Below the pieces are notes generated by a model. The model was not told where the DNA came from, made no database searches, and saw only the letters and a program-made list of their open reading frames with translations. From assembly GCF_016894385.1 (NCBI RefSeq), contig NZ_CP069811.1, positions 906,501-970,500 of the forward strand: 64,000 nucleotides of DNA, read 5' to 3'. The position numbers and the translations under genes were made by a program. Positions within the stretch are counted from its first letter, which is position 1; the number at the start of each line of letters is the position of its first letter. Shown one piece after another: positions 50,911 to 58,243 of the stretch. The stretch is from Cupriavidus oxalaticus (lineage in GTDB: Bacteria; Pseudomonadota; Gammaproteobacteria; Burkholderiales; Burkholderiaceae).

Positions 50911-52149
50911 ATGTCAGGAGACGGTCTGGGATACATGACGGAAGCGCGTTGCATGATCCGCGATGCGGCGCGCGAGTTCACGATGAAAGAGGTGCTGCCG
51001 GTTGCCAACGCGCTGGACGGCCCGGATGCGGAGATCCCGATGTCGCTGCGCGACAAGATGGCCGAGATGGGCTACTTCGGCATCACCATCCCGGAGGAAT
51101 ACGGCGGCCTGGGCCTCGGCATCTTCGAGTATTGCCTGATCTGCGAGCAGCTGTCGCGCGGCTGGATGTCGGTGGCGTCGATCGTGGCCCGTGCGCAGGG
51201 CGGCTGGATCATGAAGTCGATGCCGGAGGACATGCGGCGCGAATACCTGCCGCGCGTGGTGCGCGGCGACTTCCTCAATGCCAGCGCGTTGTCCGAGCCG
51301 GATACCGGCTCCGACCTGGCGTCGATTTCCTGCCGCGCCGTGCTGGATGGCGATGAATGGGTGCTGACCGGCAACAAGTACTGGTGCACCTTTGCCGACG
51401 GCGCCGACTACCTGATCGTGTTCGCGCGCACCTCGGCGCCGCCCTCGCCCGACAAGCGCTGGGAAGGCATTTCCTGCTTCATGATCGAGAAGCAGCGCGG
51501 CGGCTTCCCGCCGGGCATGACGGGTTCCCCGATTCCCAAGATCGGGTACTTCGGCTGGAAGACCTTCGAGCTGGCGCTCGACGGCGTGCGCGTGCCCAGG
51601 CGCAACCTGATGGGTCCGGAAGGCAAGGCCTTCCTGCTGATGGCCAAGGGGCTGGAAGGCGCCCGCGCGCATACCGCCGCACGTGCGATCGGCCTGGCGC
51701 AGGGCGCGCTGGAAGACGCGATCGCCTATTCGCTGGAGCGTCGCCAGTTCGGCATGCCGATCGCCGAGTACCAGGCGATCCGCTTCAAGATTGCGACCAT
51801 GGCCACCGAGATCGAAGCCGCGCGGCAGTTGCTCTACTTCGTCTGCAACGAGATCGACAGCGGGCGCCGCTGCGACAAGGAGGCGTCGATGGTGAAGTAC
51901 TTCGCCTCGGAGATGGCCGAGCGCGTGACCTCGCAGGCGCTGCAGATCTTCGGCGGCGCGGGCTACACCACGCTGTTTCCGGTGGAGCGCTACTGGCGCG
52001 ACGCGCGCCTCACCAAGATCTTCGAAGGCACCTCCGAGATCCAGCAACGCATCATCGCCAACAGCCTGCTTGGCAAGTCCGAGGTCGAGGGCATGATCGC
52101 CAGCCGCGCATTCGGCGGGCAGGTCCGACAGTCGCAGGAGGCGGCATGA
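50911..52149 (+). CDS. Acyl-CoA dehydrogenase
   Basis: A 412-residue acyl-CoA dehydrogenase with all classical elements: SEPDTGSDLASI at residues 128-139, RRQFGMPIAEYQAIR near 277-291, and catalytic E372 in KIFEGTSEIQQRI. It lies two bases after the MaoC stop. In this operon the likely substrate is a C5 dicarboxylyl-CoA, for example methylsuccinyl-CoA, giving a mesaconyl-CoA for the MaoC hydratases. That is inference from context. Confidence 0.86.
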   Translation: MSGDGLGYMTEARCMIRDAAREFTMKEVLPVANALDGPDAEIPMSLRDKMAEMGYFGITIPEEYGGLGLGIFEYCLICEQLSRGWMSVASIVARAQGGWIMKSMPEDMRREYLPRVVRGDFLNASALSEPDTGSDLASISCRAVLDGDEWVLTGNKYWCTFADGADYLIVFARTSAPPSPDKRWEGISCFMIEKQRGGFPPGMTGSPIPKIGYFGWKTFELALDGVRVPRRNLMGPEGKAFLLMAKGLEGARAHTAARAIGLAQGALEDAIAYSLERRQFGMPIAEYQAIRFKIATMATEIEAARQLLYFVCNEIDSGRRCDKEASMVKYFASEMAERVTSQALQIFGGAGYTTLFPVERYWRDARLTKIFEGTSEIQQRIIANSLLGKSEVEGMIASRAFGGQVRQSQEAA

Positions 52150-52634
52150 AACTTTGCGCACTCACCAGCCCCGACGGGTACTTCGAGCACTTCGAGCCCG
52201 GCATGCTGATCCGCCATGCGCGCGGCAAGACGGTGACCGAGATGGACAACGTCATGCTGACCAACATGGTCATGAATACCGCCGAAGGGCACTTCAACGA
52301 AGACGCCATGCGGCGCGCCGCCGGCGGCATCTTCGCGCAGCGCGTGGTCTTCGGCGGGATCAACCTGTCGATGGTGCTCGGGCTTGCGGCGCAGGACACC
52401 GCCGAGCAATGCCTGCAGGAACTGACGCTGGACAAGATCCGCCTGTCGCATCCGGTCTTCCACGGCGACACGCTCTACGCCTTCACCGAAGTGCTGGGCA
52501 AGGAGGAGGGCGACCGCGAGGATGCCGGCATCGTCCGCTTTCGCCACTACGGCGTGAACCAGGACGACAAGCTGTGCGTGCAGGCGGAACGCACCGCGCT
52601 GATCAAGCGCAAGAGCCACTGGGGCGGGCGATGA
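52146..52634 (+). CDS. MaoC-family hydratase (mesaconyl-CoA hydratase-like)
   Basis: A 162-residue MaoC-domain protein. TVTEMDNVMLTNMVMNTAEG and HFNEDAMRRAAGGIFAQRVV follow the pattern of mesaconyl-CoA and beta-methylmalyl-CoA hydratases. ATGA overlaps both sides (with the dehydrogenase at its start and the CoA-transferase at its end), so the three proteins are made at linked rates. Confidence 0.8.
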   Translation: MKLCALTSPDGYFEHFEPGMLIRHARGKTVTEMDNVMLTNMVMNTAEGHFNEDAMRRAAGGIFAQRVVFGGINLSMVLGLAAQDTAEQCLQELTLDKIRLSHPVFHGDTLYAFTEVLGKEEGDREDAGIVRFRHYGVNQDDKLCVQAERTALIKRKSHWGGR

Positions 52635-53872
52635 GCGCGGATCGCGGCATAGCTGGTGCGCTCGACGGCATGGTGGTGCTCGACCTGACCCAGATGCTGG
52701 CGGGCCCCTATTGCTCGATGATGCTCGCCGACCAGGGTGCGCGCGTGATCAAGATCGAGCCGCCGGGGGGCGACCAGACCCGGCGCAACGGCCCGCATCT
52801 CGAGGGCGCGTTGCGGATGGAGTCAGGCGGATTTGGCGGCTACTTCGGCTCCATCAATCGCAACAAGGAATCGCTGGTGCTGGACCTGAAGCAGTCCGCC
52901 GGGCGCGAGACCCTGCTGCGGCTCGTGCGCGGCGCCGACGTGCTGGTCGAGAACTACCGCGCCGGCGTGATGGAGCGCTTCGGGCTGGGCTATGAACGAC
53001 TCGTCGAGGAAAACCCGAAGCTGGTGTACGCGGCGCTGCGCGGCTTCGGCGACCCGCGCAGCGGCGAGAGCGCCTACGCCGGCTGGCCCGCCTACGATCC
53101 GGTCGCGCAGGCGATGGGCGGCATCATGGGGATTACCGGCCCGCAGCGCGGCGGCGCGCCGACCAAGATCGGCCCGGGCGTCGGCGACATCGTGCCGGCC
53201 ATGTTCCTGGCCTACGGCATCGCGGCGGCGTGCTGGCATGCCCAGCGCACCGGCCGCGGCCAGTTCGTCGATGTGGCCATGGTCGATGCCGTGCTGGCCG
53301 TGTGCGAGCGCATGGTGTTCCAGTACAGCGCCTCGGCGCAGGCGCCGGGACCCGAGGGCAACGGCCATCCGCTGCTGTGCCCGTTCGGGCTCTTTCCGGC
53401 CCGTGACGGCTTTATCAGCCTTGGCGTGCCGAACGACCGCTTCTGGCGGCTGCTGGTGGAGCGGATGGGCAATCCGCCATGGGCCGGCGATGCGCGCTTT
53501 GCCACCAATGAATCGCGCGTGCGGCATCGGGCCGAGGTGGAGCAGTTGGTTGCCGCCTGGACGGTGCGCCATACCAAGCGCGCGCTTGCGGGGATGCTGG
53601 GCGGCGAGGTGCCGTTCGGCCCGGTGTTCGATGCCGCCGACATCTTCGACGATCCGCATTTCCGCATCCGCGGGATGCTGGTCGAAGCCGAGCAGCCCGG
53701 CGCAGCGCGCGCGCTGACCATTGCCGGCAGTCCGGTGCGCATGAGCGCCACGCCCGGAGGCGTGCGGCAGCGGGCGCCCATGACCGGCGAGCACACCGAC
53801 CGCACCCTCGCCGACCTCGGCTTCGATGCCGGCGAGATCGCCGCGCTGCGCGCGGAGGGCGTGGTGCAGTAG
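52631..53872 (+). CDS. CaiB/BaiF family III CoA-transferase
   Basis: A 413-residue CoA-transferase with the acyl-carrying aspartate D186 in GVGDIVPAMFLAYG and the opening MVVLDLTQMLAGPYCSMM. It would load CoA onto a dicarboxylic acid, or move it between carboxyl groups as mesaconyl-CoA C1-C4 transferase does. Sequence differs clearly from the pair at 21033 and 40889, suggesting another substrate class. Confidence 0.84.
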   Translation: MSADRGIAGALDGMVVLDLTQMLAGPYCSMMLADQGARVIKIEPPGGDQTRRNGPHLEGALRMESGGFGGYFGSINRNKESLVLDLKQSAGRETLLRLVRGADVLVENYRAGVMERFGLGYERLVEENPKLVYAALRGFGDPRSGESAYAGWPAYDPVAQAMGGIMGITGPQRGGAPTKIGPGVGDIVPAMFLAYGIAAACWHAQRTGRGQFVDVAMVDAVLAVCERMVFQYSASAQAPGPEGNGHPLLCPFGLFPARDGFISLGVPNDRFWRLLVERMGNPPWAGDARFATNESRVRHRAEVEQLVAAWTVRHTKRALAGMLGGEVPFGPVFDAADIFDDPHFRIRGMLVEAEQPGAARALTIAGSPVRMSATPGGVRQRAPMTGEHTDRTLADLGFDAGEIAALRAEGVVQ

Positions 53873-53929
53873 GGGCGCGCCGCAATGACTGACAGACAAA
53901 CACTAGTACAACAAGCAGGAGACAACATC

Positions 53930-54841
53930 ATGCAGGAAAAAACCAGGCGGCTGCGCCGCTGCCAGCTGTCCGTGCCGGGCTCGAGCGAGAAGATGATGGC
54001 CAAGGCCGCGGGCATGGGCGTGGACTTCGTCTTCCTTGACCTGGAAGACGCGGTGGCACCCAGCGAAAAACGCCCGGCGCGGCGCAAGATCGTCGACGCC
54101 CTCAACGGGCTGGACTGGGGGCGCACCACGCGCTGCGTGCGCATCAACGACCTGACCACCGAGTACGCGTACGAGGACATCATCGAAGTGGTGGAGGGCG
54201 CCGGCCGCAACCTCGATGTGATCATGCTGCCCAAGGCCATGTCGGCGGCGGATGTGCAGTTTGTCGACAAGCTGCTGTCGATGATGGAGAAGAAGCTCGG
54301 CCTGCGCCACCGCATCGGCATCGACGTGCTGATCGAAGAGGTCGAGGCAATGATGAACGTCGAGGCCATTGCCGCGTCGACGCCGCGGCTGGAATGCCTG
54401 ATCTTCGGCATGGGCGACTATTCGGCCAGCCAGGGCGTATCCATGCGCGACATTGGCGGCAGCGGCGGCTATCCGGGCGACATCTGGCACTACCAGCGCC
54501 AGCGGCTGACGATTGCCGCGCGTGCCCACCGGCTCGACGCCGTCGATGGGCCGTTCGCCGACTTCCGCAGCCCCGACGCGTTCCGCGAGGAAGCGCGCCG
54601 CGCCATGATCCTCGGCATGGTCGGCAAGTGGGCCATCCATCCGTCGCAAGTCGAACTCGCCCAGGACGTGTTCTCGCCGGCCGCCGCCGACGTGGCGCGC
54701 GCCCGCGACATGATCCGCGCCTATGACGAAGCCCTGTCGCAAGGGCTGGGCGCGGTCCAGTACGAGGGCAAGATGATCGACATCGCCTCGGTCCGCATCG
54801 TCAGGAACCTGGTGCAGCGGGCGGACCTGATCGGCATGTAG
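53930..54841 (+). CDS. CitE-like HpcH/HpaI-family lyase
   Basis: A 303-residue lyase with segments QLSVPGSSEKMMAKAAGMGV, VFLDLEDAVAPSEK, MLPKAMSAADV and GKWAIHPSQVELAQD. It belongs with L-malyl-CoA/beta-methylmalyl-CoA and citramalyl-CoA lyases. The second lyase of this module, at 47853, is only distantly similar, so the two may act on successive or alternative intermediates. The ATG at 53930 follows AGGAGACAACATC; a 15-residue upstream extension is unlikely. Confidence 0.84.
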   Translation: MQEKTRRLRRCQLSVPGSSEKMMAKAAGMGVDFVFLDLEDAVAPSEKRPARRKIVDALNGLDWGRTTRCVRINDLTTEYAYEDIIEVVEGAGRNLDVIMLPKAMSAADVQFVDKLLSMMEKKLGLRHRIGIDVLIEEVEAMMNVEAIAASTPRLECLIFGMGDYSASQGVSMRDIGGSGGYPGDIWHYQRQRLTIAARAHRLDAVDGPFADFRSPDAFREEARRAMILGMVGKWAIHPSQVELAQDVFSPAAADVARARDMIRAYDEALSQGLGAVQYEGKMIDIASVRIVRNLVQRADLIGM

Positions 54842-54916
54842 CGGCATGTAGCGCCGGCCCCCCTGGTGCCCGCGAGCCGTCGCGGGCGCAGGCTTGAAGC
54901 TTTCGGGAGAATACCC

Positions 54917-55954
54917 ATGCGTTCCTCTCTTAGTCCGGGCAACGACTTGCCCGTGGATACGATCAACCTTCGCCGGCGTCGTGTGCTGGGCGCAGCGGCG
55001 GGGGCTGCGGCGTTGCCCTGGCTGCTGCCGCGCCATGCGCTTGCCGGCGACTGGCCCTCGCGCCCGATCCGGATCATCGCGGCGCAGGCGCCGGGCTCAT
55101 CCAACGACAGCACCGCGCGTGCGTTCGCGGAGTTCTTCTCCGCCAGGCTGAAGGTGCCGGTGGTGGTGGAAAACAAGCCCGGCGGCATCGGCATGATTGC
55201 CGCCGAGGCGGTGGCGCGTGCCAGGCCCGACGGATGCACGCTGCTGTGCACCTTGCACAGCCAGCTGGCGCAGGCGCCGGTGTTGCTGAGGAAGCCGCCC
55301 ATCGATCCGTCGCGCGACCTCACGCCGGTGGCGTCGATCAGCACCGGCGTCGGCGTGATGGTGGCGACCAAGGGGCTGCCGGCCAACACCTTCAAGGAAT
55401 TGCTCGCCCTCGCGCAGAAGCGGCCGGTCAGCGTCGGCAACTACGGCATCGGCTCGGGCTGGCAGCTGATGGTGGCGCAGCTGAAGAAGCTGACCGGGGC
55501 GCAGCTCGACATCATCAACTACAAGGGCACCGGTGCCATGATCGGCGACCTGCTGGCCGGCCATATCGATATCGGCGCGGGCTCGCTGCTCGGGATGTCG
55601 GGCGGGCTGGCCTCCGGCGGGTTGAAGCCGCTGCTGGTGATCTCCGGGCCGCGCACCGCGAAATTGCCCGGGATACCGACGTGGGCGGACGAGGGCATAT
55701 CCGACCCGATCTTCGGCAACCTGGCCGAGTGCAATATGCTGCTGGGCCCCGCGGGGCTGCCTGCCGACATCGCTAACAGCCTGGCCACGCTGGTGCGGCG
55801 GTCGGTCACGGAATCGGAAGCCGTCAGGAATGTGCGGGAGCAGCTTGGCAGCCAGGACACGCCATTGACCGGCGAAGCCCTGCAGCGCTTCATCGCGCGC
55901 ACCTGGCCGACCTACCAGGCCATGACCAGGACCGTCGGATTGAAAATGGAGTGA
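54917..55954 (+). CDS. Bug-family TTT solute receptor
   Basis: A 345-residue receptor. Its N-terminus is longer than usual (20 polar residues), then NLRRRRVLGAAAGAAALPWL, a twin-arginine-like signal. The mature part opens WPSRPIRIIAAQAPGSSND, a slightly diverged Bug signature, and VVENKPGGIGMIAAEAVARA. GGGAGAATACCC precedes the ATG at 54917. It ends the lyase operon. Confidence 0.86.
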   Translation: MRSSLSPGNDLPVDTINLRRRRVLGAAAGAAALPWLLPRHALAGDWPSRPIRIIAAQAPGSSNDSTARAFAEFFSARLKVPVVVENKPGGIGMIAAEAVARARPDGCTLLCTLHSQLAQAPVLLRKPPIDPSRDLTPVASISTGVGVMVATKGLPANTFKELLALAQKRPVSVGNYGIGSGWQLMVAQLKKLTGAQLDIINYKGTGAMIGDLLAGHIDIGAGSLLGMSGGLASGGLKPLLVISGPRTAKLPGIPTWADEGISDPIFGNLAECNMLLGPAGLPADIANSLATLVRRSVTESEAVRNVREQLGSQDTPLTGEALQRFIARTWPTYQAMTRTVGLKME

Positions 55955-56139
55955 TCGCGCCGACGGCAGCGCGCCCGGTGCGAAGGGAAGCCGGTGCAGT
56001 ACTTTCCCCGGCTGTCCCAAATTGCAAAGGTTTTGTCCCGGAAAATCAAACGCATGAGCCAGGATTTCCGAAACTGGTAGCAGCCGTCGCTCTCCTCCCG
56101 GGTTGGCGACACTCCTCGGATCCCATTCGTGTTTGAGCC

Positions 56140-56331
56140 ATGTTCGCTATCGCTTGCTGGTTGATCTTCTCCGTTTCAGTCGGGTTCGTGGCCAATGCGC
56201 TGGGACGCTCCGGTGTCGCCTGGACGGCATTCTCTCTGATATTGAGCCCGTCCCTTGGCCTGGTATTCGTGGCCATCCTGGACAAGAAACGGACCCGGTC
56301 CGGCATTTCACCGCAGGTGGCCTGGCACTGA
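56140..56331 (+). CDS. Small two-helix membrane protein, 63 aa
   Basis: Residues 1-20 and 27-48 are hydrophobic segments (MFAIACWLIFSVSVGFVAN; WTAFSLILSPSLGLVFVAIL) joined by ALGRSG, with a basic tail DKKRTRSG. This ALGRS-G-x-W-pattern is found in small membrane proteins of unknown role. No strong ribosome site is seen. Confidence 0.5.
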   Translation: MFAIACWLIFSVSVGFVANALGRSGVAWTAFSLILSPSLGLVFVAILDKKRTRSGISPQVAWH

Positions 56332-56414
56332 AGCCCTGGCTGCAGACGACATCGGATGCGGCAGGCCGAGCGCGTTAACGACCTCGGGGCCTCCAGAGGA
56401 TGCCGGAGCCGTAC

Positions 56415-56936
56415 CTACTTGCTGCCGTCCCGCGCGTCGCCCCCGATTGCGTCAAGGATGATCATGGTCCGGTCGAGCACGCCGCGCTCATCAAAGTAGG
56501 CGCTGAAATGCGCTGGCATGTAGGCACCTGCATAGAGCCGGTAGGACCAGGCTTCACGCTTCATCAGCGGGTAGAACTGGATGGGCTCGCGCGGACGGCC
56601 AAAGCGCTCGGCAATATCCTGCTTGGTCCACACTCCGGGGCGCGCCTCGTAAATCTCTTTCTCGGTCAGCATCTGCCGAAACCTTGTCAGCTTGCCGTTT
56701 GCGTCGAAGTCTGCCGCGTACACCTCGAATCCGAGCGGCTGCTTCGAATAGATCCACCGGGTGGTGCCGTCAGCGAGCTGGTAGGTTTCCGTGGGCGCCC
56801 CGAACGTATCGCGCACCGCACTCTGCGGGCCGCCGAGCATCCCCTCTGCGGTTTCGAGGGGCCGCAGGGTAGCGCAGGCGCCCAGCACAAGGGTCGCCAG
56901 CGTAGCGGTCAGGCAGGCGCACAGGCGATAACGCAT
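56415..56936 (-). CDS. Lipoprotein, BamE/SmpA-like
   Basis: A 173-residue lipoprotein. The signal has lipobox LGAC with the Cys near residue 20. The mature protein contains the strand pattern of the SmpA/OmlA fold (SAVRDTFGAPTETYQLADGT, GFEVYAADFDANGKLTRFRQ). The C-terminal segment has GVLDRTMIILDAIGG. BamE-type proteins assist outer-membrane protein assembly, but this is longer than BamE and probably a paralogous fold. GGAGAACGATC precedes the ATG. Confidence 0.7.
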   Translation of the reverse strand: MRYRLCACLTATLATLVLGACATLRPLETAEGMLGGPQSAVRDTFGAPTETYQLADGTTRWIYSKQPLGFEVYAADFDANGKLTRFRQMLTEKEIYEARPGVWTKQDIAERFGRPREPIQFYPLMKREAWSYRLYAGAYMPAHFSAYFDERGVLDRTMIILDAIGGDARDGSK

Positions 56937-57241
56937 GATCGTTCTCCAGTCGGTTTTGCAGCTCCGCGCCAGTTCAGCATAGCGCAGGCAGAGTCCAATC
57001 GGATGCGCATTCATCGGGGCCTTCCGAGGCAGAAGTTTTTCTTATCTCATCGTCCGAAAAGATTCAGTACGGCTGCGATCACGGCCGACGTTAGAGTCTG
57101 GAGCGGCGGTGATCCAGTCATTCGACCCAGTGCCGGCCTGGAGCGAGGCGACACCGTGACATGCTGCATGCGGCTTGCCGGCCGTCGACTGATGCTGCCA
57201 ACGGCATTTTCAGATTCCTGGCCTAACTGCGGAGCTGAGTC
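56937..57241. other. 305-bp intergenic stretch
   Basis: Divergent region between the lipoprotein gene and the RRM-like gene. No gene or long repeat seen. GCGGAGCTGAGTC before 57242 is the ribosome site of the downstream gene. No convincing promoter pair was picked out. Confidence 0.4.
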
Positions 57242-57496
57242 ATGTCTATTCTCTTGCTTGGAAACCTCGACCCCAAGACAACCGACGAGGAAATTGGCGC
57301 TTTCCTGGTGAAGTATGGCCTTCCGGAATACAACGGCATCGAGCACATGGAAGGCGACGGTACCAGGCCTGCCGTGCGGCTGACCTTCGATACGCTTGAC
57401 GACGACAGCCTGGACAAGCTGCGCGAGCGTATCCATGGCATGTTCTGGAAAAGCCACAAGATCACGGCCGTCGTGATGAGGGAGCGCTTCAACTGA
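57242..57496 (+). CDS. Small RRM-like protein, 84 aa
   Basis: An 84-residue protein with the beta-alpha-beta pattern of an RNA recognition motif. ILLLGNLDPKTTDEEIGAFL looks like an RNP2 strand and first helix, and PAVRLTFDTLDDDSLDKLRE could be the RNP1 strand and second helix. The aromatic residues usually found in RNP1 are largely absent, so RNA binding is uncertain. Stand-alone gene between envelope genes. Confidence 0.6.
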   Translation: MSILLLGNLDPKTTDEEIGAFLVKYGLPEYNGIEHMEGDGTRPAVRLTFDTLDDDSLDKLRERIHGMFWKSHKITAVVMRERFN

Positions 57497-57553
57497 GGCG
57501 AGGGGCGGCAGTCCCCAATAGGCGTAGTGCAAATCTGATCAGAGGGAAAGAGC

Positions 57554-58141
57554 ATGAAACGGACAACACTACTGGCTGCGGCGCTGATGGCAGCGGCGAC
57601 CGCTTCTGCATGGGCCCAACCCGAAACCCGCGTGGATGTCACGCAGTCACCCGGACAGGCGACTGCGACCGGCACGGCGAAGCTCACCGCCAGGATCGTC
57701 AAGATCGACGCGCCGACGCGAACGGTCTCGCTGAAATCCGCCGACGGCAGGACCACGGATCTCGTCGTGGGGCCGGAGGCGAGGAACTTCGAACAGCTCA
57801 AAGTCGGCGATACCGTCACGATCGAGTACAAGGAAGCCCTGACCATGAGCCTCAAGAAGGGGAAGGGCCCGCTTGCCATGAATGAGCGCGAGATCTCGGA
57901 CCGTGCTGCGCCCGGAGCCAGGCCAGGCGGCACGGTCGGGCGGGAGGTTACCGTCACAGCGGACGTTGTCGCTGTCAACACCAGCGCCAGGACCGTCACC
58001 CTGAAAGGTCCGAAAGGACGCACCGTGGACCTTGTCGTGGAGGATCCGGAACGTCTTAAGGAAATCAAAAAGGGTGACCGGGTCGAAGCGGTCTATACCG
58101 AGGCCGTTGCTGTGTCCGTCCAGCCGGCCGCTGGCAAGTAG
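57554..58141 (+). CDS. Exported DUF5666-like protein with two repeats
   Basis: A 195-residue periplasmic protein. Residues 1-21 are a signal peptide (LLAAALMAAATASAWA). Two internal repeats of about 50 residues follow: ARIVKIDAPTRTVSLKSADG and ADVVAVNTSARTVTLKGPKG start them, each ending in GDTVTIEYKEA or GDRVEAVYTEA. This is the beta-barrel pattern of DUF5666-type proteins. Function unknown. It lies 102 bp upstream of the DUF3141 operon. Confidence 0.72.
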   Translation: MKRTTLLAAALMAAATASAWAQPETRVDVTQSPGQATATGTAKLTARIVKIDAPTRTVSLKSADGRTTDLVVGPEARNFEQLKVGDTVTIEYKEALTMSLKKGKGPLAMNEREISDRAAPGARPGGTVGREVTVTADVVAVNTSARTVTLKGPKGRTVDLVVEDPERLKEIKKGDRVEAVYTEAVAVSVQPAAGK

Positions 58142-58243
58142 CAGCACCGGATCATCACAGGACAGGCAAGCCCGCCAACCACGCGGGCCCTTCCTCGGGG
58201 CCGCGGTGGCTACCCTGTCAAAGAATGTCTAGCGGAGAACGGC

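Noticed and set aside
54866..54916. Longer start for the last Bug receptor
   Set aside because: The upstream codons have no ribosome site and precede the GGGAGAATACCC that fits the ATG at 54917.
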